NCBI GenBank assembly: GCA_037447655.1 | Contig: JBBHKE010000193.1 | Span: forward strand, 175,072-239,071 | Reading direction: 5' to 3' | Length of the DNA: 64,000 nt | Source: Zygnema cylindricum | Taxonomy: Eukaryota; Streptophyta; Zygnematophyceae; Zygnematales; Zygnemataceae | Shown here: positions 56,757 through 64,000 of the stretch, piece by piece | Layout: every line of letters starts with the position of its first letter | Position numbering within the stretch: the first letter of the stretch is position 1 | Notes under the pieces: model-generated | The model's database searches: none | What the model was told of the DNA's origin: nothing | The model's input: only the letters and a program-made list of their open reading frames with translations | Position numbers and translations under genes: made by a program

Positions 56757-56885
56757 CAGAGGTCGCAAACGGTCAACCGAAACCGTGACCGACCGTTAAC
56801 CGACCGCCCGCGCCGGATCCGGAACGGATTCGGTTGCCAAATTTTGGGGGTCGGGCGGTTACGGTCGGTTGACTCACCAGCCCTG
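56757..56885. mobile_element. Possible 129-bp GC-rich foldback element
   Basis: CAGAGGTCGCAAACGGTCAACCG at the left resembles the inverse of the right end (cggtcggttgactcaccagccctg). The CAG-R-G start recalls hAT ends, but flanking 8-mers do not match. Confidence 0.35.
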
Positions 56886-57050
56886 CCTGCTTAAGCGAGG
56901 ACAGCCATGGCTCAGCCACCCTCTCTATCCCTCAGTGACTACGGCAAGTATGGTGGGAAGAGAGAGGAGGCGGAGGCATGTTGTCCACTTTTTTCTATTT
57001 CTACTAAATTCAAACCTAGAAAATACCATATAAAAATAATAATTTCAACA
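56879..57050 (-). repeat. 3' LTR (visible portion) of the copia element
   Basis: On the minus strand it starts TGTTGAAATT at 57050, right after the polypurine tract. It is alignable to 62243-62414 with six substitutions; homology stops at 56879, so the rest of the LTR seems lost or replaced. Confidence 0.75.
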
Positions 57051-57064
57051 CTCCCCTTATTTTC
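57051..57064 (-). other. Polypurine tract of the copia element
   Basis: On the minus strand it reads AAATAAGGGGAG directly before TGTTGAAATT, as expected of the plus-strand primer site. Confidence 0.75.
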
Positions 57065-57984
57065 TAGTCTAATTTAAATTTCATTTTTAATCCACACTTT
57101 TCCCTGCAATATTTTAACTTGGGAGAAGGCACCGGTTTTGTCATCATATCAGCTACCATTTCCTCATCAGATCTATATACAAGATTCACGATTTTATTCT
57201 CAACCTTTTCTCTTACAAAACTTAATCTTATGTCCATATATTTAGCCTTAAAATGATGTTTTGGATTGGCTACAATTGCTATGGCCGCTTGATTATCACA
57301 AAACACTTCATGCACTCCCTCCTTCATATACCCCAGTTCTTGCAGCAAGGACTTGACCCACATCAACTCTTTCACAGCAGAACAAGAGGCCATGTATTCA
57401 GCCTCCATAGTGGACTGAGCAACCACCTTTTGTTGCTTACTGCTCCAACAGCATGCACCTTCCCCAACATACAACACATACCCAGAAGTGCATCGTCTCA
57501 TAGGTGCGTCCCTATAACTAGCATCACTCCAAGTAGTGATGTCAGTGTGCTCCCCTCCCAAATGCAACCATAACTCTCTGGTTCCTACCAGATATCTCAT
57601 GACTCTCTTGGCTGCCTCCCAATCCCTCTTTCTAGGATCATTAAGACTCCTACTGAGTACCCCAACTGCTGCCGCTATGTCCGGCCTGGTACAATTCATA
57701 AAATAGATTAAACTCCCTACGACCTGTCTATAAGGGATAGTCTTCATAAACTCTCTCTCTTCTGTACTCATTTGATCTTCTAAGATCATCACTCCTCCTT
57801 CTACACTCCCATCACTTACTTTTTTCAAGTCCATGGGAGTAGTACAACTGTTTGCATTTTCCATATGGAATTTCTCAAGCATATTACCTATTGCTTCTTT
57901 TTGAGTAAGTCTGATAACCTTCTTCCCCCTATCTCTCTCCATTTGAATCGCCAAAATATATTTTGCCTCCCCTAAATCCTTCAT
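57064..57984 (-). pseudogene. Copia reverse transcriptase C-terminus and RNase H
   Basis: The frame covers 306 codons and is intact in itself. PYRQVVGSLIYFMNCTRPDI is the copia connection motif. RNase H residues appear in TWSDASYRD, STMEAEYMA and FCDNQAAI. A stop at 58012 separates it from the upstream polymerase part, so it is a fragment of a broken pol. Confidence 0.9.
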
Positions 57985-58011
57985 ATCAAATCTGCTTCTA
58001 AGATATGTTTT

Positions 58012-58631
58012 TTACTTATTGATCTTTTCCAAGGATTTACTCAACACCAGCAGATCATCCACATAAATTGCAATAAAAATGACACCATTCTCATCTTCAA
58101 ACATATAGATAGAATGGTCAGAGCTGATACGGATGTATCCCAAACTGGTAAGAAACTCATCTAGTTTCTTATTCCACTGTCGCGGAGCCTGCTTCAGTCC
58201 ATATAAGGATTTTATGAGCCTGCAGATTTTGCTCTCTTCTCCTTCTTCCACGAACCCCTCGGGTTGTCTCATGAAAATTTCTTCCTTTAACTCACCATTA
58301 AGAAACGCAGTCTTAATGTCCATCTGGTGGATTTCCATGTCTTCGCTGCTGCCAGGCTGAGGAGAATCCTTACTGATGGGAACCGAACAACTGGAGCAAA
58401 GGTCTCCTCATAGTCAATCCCCTCCTTCTGGGTGAACCCCTTCGCTACCAATCGAGCCTTATACCTCTCAATTGTATTATCTGGGTTCAGTTTTAGTTTA
58501 AATACCCATTTACACCCAATAGGTTTTCTGTGTAAAGGACAATCTGCTAGTTCCCAAGTATTTGCTTCCATGATAGAAGCCATCTCATCATTTATAGCTC
58601 TAATCCATCTTTCTTTCTCTAGACCATTCAC
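58012..58631 (-). pseudogene. Copia reverse transcriptase N-terminal region, frame-shifted
   Basis: WVFKLKLNPD and ARLVAKGFTQKEGIDYEETF lie in one frame (58631-58287). MDIKTAFLNGEL, SLYGLKQAPRQW and the catalytic YVDD lie in another (58338-58012). A single frameshift near 58340 separates them, and a stop ends the second. Confidence 0.9.
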
Positions 58632-58813
58632 TTCCTCCGAGTAAGACAGAGGCTCATTAGGGTGAGATAGCTTAGTTACCTTATTAGCGGCTTGTTTTTC
58701 CTGTAATCTTTTGCTGCTCCTCCTTCCTCCCTCAAACTCCGAAGCAAGAATGATGGAAGTCTTGGATTTCTTCTCACTGTCTCATCGGCTCTCCTGTCCA
58801 TGGAAACCGGTTC

Positions 58814-59783
58814 TTATCCCGCTTCTTCTATCTCCTCGAAGTCCATAGGAGTATGTGAGGTTTCCGGTGAGTCTCCTGTATCTTGGATCTCCCCTGAATC
58901 TGTAATCACGGTTTCACCCATGTCCCTTTCGGGAACGACCGAGTTCTCCTCACTTTCGGACTCAAATCTGATCCTTATCTTCTTTGTATATTTGAAGGGG
59001 TCAAATGACTTCCCTTCATCCATGACAACTAAGTGTTTGACCAGAATGATATCTTTCTTTGCTAAGTCATAGATTCTATATCCCTTAACATCCTCATCAT
59101 ATCCCACAAAGTATCCAGGTTTTCCTTTAGCATCTAGTTTCCAGTTTTTCCTATCCGTGTCAACACTGTAAATTTGGCTACCAAATACTTTAAGGTGTGA
59201 GATATCTGGTTTCCTTCCAACCCATCTCTCATAAGGTGTCACTCTGTTTACAGCTGAGGTAAGGACTCTATTCTTGAAGTTGTTGGCACAGTTCATTGCT
59301 TCTGCCCAAAATCTCTTTCCTATTTTCTTGTCAGCCAACATACTGCGTACACTATCTCCTAGTGTTCGATTCAACCTCTCAGCTACCCCATTTTGTTATA
59401 GGTTATATGGTACAGTTTTCTGGTGCTGCACTCCCTCATATCTCAAATATTCCTCAAACTCGTTAGAGGTATATTCCCCCCCCATTATCACTCTTTATCC
59501 TCTTAATGGGGGTTTCATGCAACTTTTCACTCCAAGCTTTATATTTTTTGAAGTAAGTTGATGCTTCAGACTTTGTTTTCAGAAAGTAGACTCTAGAGTA
59601 TCTAGACCAGTCATCAGTTACTGTCATCATAAACCTCTTTCCTCCAACCGAAGGTACTTTTCCAGGTCCCCAAATATCTGTGTGGACCAAATCTAACACA
59701 CTCTCACCTCTATATGTGGTGGCTTTGGGAAAGGGAAGTCTATGAGCCTTACCTTGAGCACAACCACTACAATCATCCATCAT
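58814..59783 (-). pseudogene. Copia integrase, frame-shifted
   Basis: The first part (59783-59463) has DIWGP and TVTDDWSRY with the catalytic aspartates and ends near SDNGG. After a shift and a stop the second part (59374-58814) carries RFWAEAMNCAN and the C-terminal GYFVGY region typical of copia integrases. Confidence 0.88.
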
Positions 59784-59798
59784 TTCATTATCCCCAAA

Positions 59799-60300
59799 CT
59801 AAATGCCATCTACTACCCCAAGTTTTTTAATTTCCCTTAACCTATCAAAATGCACATGCCCCAACCGCTTATGCCAAATCATCATCTTAGGAACACCAAC
59901 ATAGTAAGCATTCTTCTTTTCATTACTCAAGTTAAGCCTAAACATTCCTTGGCTACCCTTATCTGCTGTGAAGTAAATTTCATCCCCATACTTAGCTGTA
60001 AAGACTCCCTTTCTAGTTAAGGTATCAAACTCTTTGTCATCTAACACAGACGTAGAGACAAGATTTTTACTCAGCTGAGGAATGTAAAGTACATCAGAGA
60101 ATGTAAGTATAGAAGTCTTACCCTCCACTAAGACTATCAGATCTACTGATCCCAGAAGATCTGTGGTAACCACTCTCCCATCCCCATACTCTATCTCTAC
60201 AGTAGGAATTTTTCTTAACTTAGTGAAGAGTTCTTTATCACGACACATATGCATGGATGCACTTGAGTCGATGATCCATCCTTTCTGTGGAGCTTCCCAG
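59799..60300 (-). pseudogene. Copia protease and pre-integrase domain
   Basis: WIIDSSASMHM holds the protease active-site region, with Ser in place of the usual Gly of D-S/T-G. It is followed by VLYIPQLSKNL and MIWHKRLGHVHFDRL, the GAG-pre-integrase zinc motif. A stop near 59799 ends the frame. Confidence 0.85.
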
Positions 60301-60389
60301 ATTGCTCCAAGGGCACACTTCTGCCTCCGAGGAATCTCCTTCTCCTCTAGACTCTCGTCAAGAAGAAGCTCCCCACCTCCTCAGAGGAC

Positions 60390-60584
60390 TCATCCTCGGT
60401 TTCTCTTGACACTTTTGTAACCACAAGTGCCTTTTTCTTCCCTCCGGAAGAACCCCCTCCACGGTTCTCTTGGAGCCTCAGCTCTGATAGCTTGACAGAA
60501 TCTGCGATAAAGTGTCCCGGCTTTTTGCAATAATGACAAAGACCCTTTGGGGGCCTCGGTCCCCCAAATTGATCTTTTTCCCAT
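60390..60584 (-). pseudogene. Copia nucleocapsid zinc knuckle, degenerate
   Basis: CHYCKKPGHFIADS follows the CX2CX4HX4C pattern except that the last Cys is Ser. It lies in its own short frame between gag and protease. Confidence 0.75.
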
Positions 60585-60613
60585 CTATAAGGTTTCTTCG
60601 GGTCCTTCCCCCA

Positions 60614-61424
60614 TCAGTCCCCTCCTGCTGCTAGAGCTTGAATGCTCTTTCCTCCTCTCCTAATCTCCATTGTGTTTTCCTGCACTAGTATCATCCTAAC
60701 TACTGTGTTCCATTTCCATGAACTATCAGGCATTCCTTGTACTTGGTACACTATACTTTCGAACTCATCTGGTAATTTCATGATAAGGGTGTTAACTTTC
60801 TTTTTCATTGTACCTGTCCACTCGGCACTTTCCATTTCCATATACAAAGAAGAAAGATCATTACAGTAATCTAACATTTTTCCTCCTTTGTAAGTGTAAC
60901 TCACTAGCTTTTGCTCAGCCAACTGGAGCTCCTGAATAGTTCTAGTTTTATAAATCTCCACCAAACTCACCCACAACTCCTCGGCCTTGTATATGTGAAG
61001 ATGAAGAGTGGCCAAACCTTGAGTGAAGTGCCTCAGAATGAAGTTCTTGGCAGCCATGTTTACATCCTCCCACATTTGAGTATCGTTCTCCAAGGTCTTC
61101 ACGGTCGCCGCTCCCGATACTGTGGCAATAGGAGTGAGGGGTGTCTCGTTCCCTTTCCCCTTTTCGGACACACTGCTGTCCCTGTCATGTGCCTCCTTTG
61201 CTGAGGCAGCCCTCCTTTGCTGAGGCAGCCGTTGTTGCAGGAAACCTTACTCCCCCAATTCTTGGTGGAGTTCCCGAGGGTGGACGTTTCACTTGTCCAC
61301 TGACGATACCCCAGTATCGTTTTTCACACAAAGCTCGCGTCATCATGGCTTCCCAATAGATGAACCCAGATCCATTGAAAGAGGGCACCCTAGAGGGTGG
61401 GCCCATAACCTGCAATTATGTGTC
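60614..61424 (-). pseudogene. Copia gag, disrupted by an early stop and a 19-bp duplication
   Basis: ATG at 61424 is followed after four codons by TAA. The frame then reads FNGSGFIYWEAMMTRAL, the normal copia gag start. A perfect 19-bp tandem duplication at 61193-61230 shifts the frame. The rest (61171-60614) contains the UBN2-type gag core (ELWVSLVEIYKTR, LIMKLPDEFESIV). Confidence 0.88.
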
Positions 61425-61439
61425 CTCCATTGGATCACA

Positions 61440-62414
61440 GAATACAGGAAGCCTCAAGATAGTATTTAACTAACCCACTTTAAGCCACACCCACTGCTGC
61501 CCAAGAAGGCAAACTGACAATTTGACTGCACCCCTATGTAGCCTGGACTCCCCTGAGTCCGTAGCAAAAAAAATCACTGAAAACGGCCAACCAGTCGATA
61601 AGTTATGAGTCGGCAAAGATGCCAAGTTTATACAAACTCTCAAAGAGAGAGAGGTTCCTATATACCAAAATTCTCTAAGTCCTAAATCCCTCTCACAAAC
61701 CCTATCTATTGAAGTACAAACCAATCAGATCACTGTAGAGTACATAAAAGTACTATGGCTGATGTACTTTCTGTACGGCCCATGTACGCCAACGCCAATA
61801 GGTGGACGCGTGTCCACTTTTTACTTGTCCTTATGTTCGCCGGAATTCCTGCGACCAAATGTTATCCCTCCGCGTGGCGCCACGTCACGCCACGTCCATA
61901 AACGCCAAAAATAACCATTCCGTGATCTCGCCATTGATGTACGCCGTCGGATCCCATTCGATATTAAATGTCCGCCGTCGAAAACAAATGTCCGATTCAT
62001 TTGTTTGCGTGAGAAATAATGTTCGCACTATATAATACTTGGTTCCATGTTCTTTCGTTTGTAATTCCGTTAATCGAATTCATAGACGTAACATTGTTTA
62101 AATAAATATCAAACCTAATGTATCCTAACGGACTTCTACGACAAACTGGTTTAGAGCTAACGGCTAAGCCGCGCTCCACCGGTCGGAGGTTCGAGTCCTG
62201 CCGGACTCAACCTTTTGTTGAGAGTGACATAAGTCACTCTTTAGCCCTGCCTGCTTAAGCGAGGACAGCCATGGCTCAGCCACCCTCTCTATCCCTCAGT
62301 GACTACGACAAGTATGGTGGGAAGAGAGAGGAGGCGGAGGCAGGCTGTCCACCTTTTTCTATTTGTACTAAATTCAAACCTAAAAAATACCATATAAAAA
62401 TAATAATTTCAACA
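61440..62414 (-). repeat. 5' LTR region of the copia element with promoter-like motifs
   Basis: Starts TGTTGAAATT at 62414. On the minus strand a TATATAGGAACC lies near 61695, and two G-box-like GACGTGGC motifs (GCCACGTC on the plus strand) lie at 61879-61886 and 61889-61896. Segments recur in the 52.3-53.0 kb relic and in the hAT-like element. The inner end and primer-binding site are not clear to me. Confidence 0.55.
62150..62213 (+). other. tRNA-like 3' half with Pol III B box
   Basis: GGTTCGAGTCC (62188-62198) is a perfect B box. It is flanked by a T-stem with four of five pairs and followed by CGGACTCA, like an acceptor 3' strand. No matching 5' acceptor or clear anticodon arm is visible, so this is a tRNA relic or SINE head rather than a functional tRNA gene. 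Confidence 0.3.
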
Positions 62415-62657
62415 CGACAGCGTAAATATTTTTCTTGTACTTTTTTACTTTAAAAATTATAAAATAGTACGGATCTGAGAGACCGTAAACCACACTATTT
62501 AAAACGGCAATGTATTAGAGTTACTAATCATAGTAAGTGTGGTACCTCAAATATCGTTTAGAAACAGTTAGAAATTTATTGTATTTGCGAATTTTCCGGA
62601 AAAACAGAGTACCTCAGTTAGAGTCATGAACGCTAAAAGCGATTCACGGTGTAGTGC
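62415..62657. mobile_element. MITE fragment interrupted by the copia element
   Basis: The segment is collinear with 54600-54840 (cacactatttaaaacggca, taatcatagtaagtgtggtacctcaaata) and ends GCGATTCACGGTGTAG. Its left part is missing at the copia boundary. Confidence 0.75.
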
Positions 62658-64000
62658 ACCGTGGATCGCTATTAGTGTAGTAATGCTCAAAATTCACGCA
62701 CTCCATTATTTGGTACTGTAGTCATAACTTTGACAAATGAAATAAAAACATTAAAATAAACAAATAAAATAATGGTGCGGTTCCATCAGTCGTTTCTGTA
62801 ATTGTACGGCCAACTCTACAGGTCGGGTTAATTGAGGCCACTTCTCCATCAGGCGCCGATAGTAATCATACGGATACGCTTACTCGTACGGATACGTTTA
62901 CTGGCAATAATATTTCGTTCACTTAATATTTCGTTCACTTCTCCATCAGGTTGTGTCAGCAAGGAATCTATCACGTACGTTCTCTCTCTCAATTAGATGC
63001 ATGTAGGTTCTTGTTCTGATGGCGAGCATGTCAAAGATTCCAAAAGCACAATATTTGAGCCCGTATCTGCACAGCCATTCAACAAATTAAAGTACATGAA
63101 TGTACAATTTGTACGTTCGTGTTTTGTCGTTTTTGTTTAATAGTGGCGCTGCAAATTTCAGATGTCAAAAAAATGGTGGAGGAGGCGTCACGACATTCAG
63201 CAAAGATTTTTTTGTAGTTTTTGTTTAATTTGATTCCCACCTGTCCAAAGGCGCGTGACCTGTGTCCGAAAGGCGCGTGGCATATGCCACATGTAAGGTT
63301 CATATCTGACATCCATCGTGGTTGGTATGTGACCTTTCCAATATTTTACACGTCAATTGTCGAGGTAGTCCCCTCCATGAGGAGACTAGCTAAACACTGG
63401 ATAAAATGACAGTTTGCTTCAAAAACACATATTCGGACAGTCAACGTTGTCGCCCAAAAGTTTGGAGAATCTTGACGATTCTCCTTTAATCATGTTTTTT
63501 TTTTTTAATTATAATAATAACAGTACGCCCCCGTAACAAAATGCGCTGTCCCCGTACGAAAATGTACTTTCTAGAGTAATGAACCTCACTTTTTGCCTAA
63601 TGGAAGTTCACCCTTCGATTTTCTATCACCCTTCGATGTTCCGTCACGTAGAGTCAGTAAACCACTTGTAATACATTGAGTGGCACCACGTAAGTTACTA
63701 TCAGATATTGAATGTCATTCAAATTTTTCACACCGACAAATTTCACTTTAAATCTTCACTTGCTTTTCATGTACTTGCGTAGCAAGTCATAATACGACAA
63801 AACTTTTGTACTTTTTGCAAACGCTCATTTTTTAGGGTTCTCGTTTTCGAGCATGACAAAAATCATGTGCTAGAAATAGTGTGACGAAAGAGCGTTGCCA
63901 AAAATAGATCGACGAAATATCGTTTCGAAATTACTTTTTTTATTTCAATTGCATTTTGAAAGGTACATACCATGTGCAAATCTTGTGATTTTTCGTTGGT
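62658..64000. other. Repeat-derived spacer, no gene seen
   Basis: It starts with another family terminus (GTGCACCGTGGATCGCTATT). 62770-62850 matches 55425-55500 (caactctacaggtcgggtt). The rest is AT-rich with no supported exon. Confidence 0.55.

Larger units (their letters stand above)
56879..62414 (-). mobile_element. Decayed Ty1/copia LTR retrotransposon
   Basis: On the minus strand the order is gag, zinc knuckle, protease, integrase, reverse transcriptase, RNase H, polypurine tract: the copia order. The terminal repeats visible at both ends (56879-57050 and 62243-62414) are 172 bp with six differences. Stops, frameshifts and a 19-bp duplication in gag show it is inactive. The right flank (62415 on) lies inside a CACCGT-AATCGC MITE, so it inserted there later. 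Confidence 0.9.

Overview
The window is eukaryotic nuclear DNA. Genes are split into many short exons by GT-AG introns that are very T-rich on the sense strand, the spacers are AT-rich, and transposon debris is abundant. The kinase domains read like plant RLK/Pelle kinases (ATDNFS lead-in, GIGGYGEVYKG loop, HRDLKPANVLLD, GYMDP). LTR-derived sequences carry plant-type G-boxes (CACGTGGC). This fits Viridiplantae, perhaps a streptophyte alga, but that is inference and another alga or protist is not excluded. There is a 10-N assembly gap at 7147-7156. || Layout. 1-3.5 kb: gag-bearing Ty3/gypsy derivative without reverse transcriptase or integrase. 3.5-7.1 kb: non-autonomous DNA transposons (a truncated hAT-like element and MITEs). 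8.6-18.2 kb (+): C-terminal half of an insulin-degrading-enzyme-like M16 protease, with three 1-nt frame breaks and one missing exon. 20.2-24.3 kb (-): seven-exon dienelactone hydrolase. 24.5-25.5 kb: octamer array with a MITE inside it, then a hairpin MITE. 26.8-31.8 kb (+): five-exon, 900-residue protein with an acidic N-terminus, a Cys/His cluster and a coiled coil. 33.7-34.4 kb: (CTCCCC)n tract. 36.6-40.8 kb (-): one gene joining a pseudokinase-like domain, a kinase domain and Sel1 repeats. 41.6-50.9 kb (+): twelve-exon METTL25-type methyltransferase, divergent from the kinase gene. 50.9-52 kb: long pyrimidine tracts. 52.3-56.9 kb: relic LTR, MITE array and an 873-bp hAT-like element with a perfect 8-bp target duplication. 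56.9-62.4 kb (-): decayed Ty1/copia element. 62.4-64 kb: more MITE sequence. || The host genes are unrelated housekeeping or signalling genes with no operon-like link. The hydrolase, zinc-cluster, kinase and methyltransferase models all close in phase across every junction, while the protease model does not. That makes the protease a likely pseudogene or a poorly assembled flank of the gap. Two recurrent themes stand out: 3' exon ends duplicated in tandem with preserved phase 2, and LTR promoter sequence recurring in several element types.
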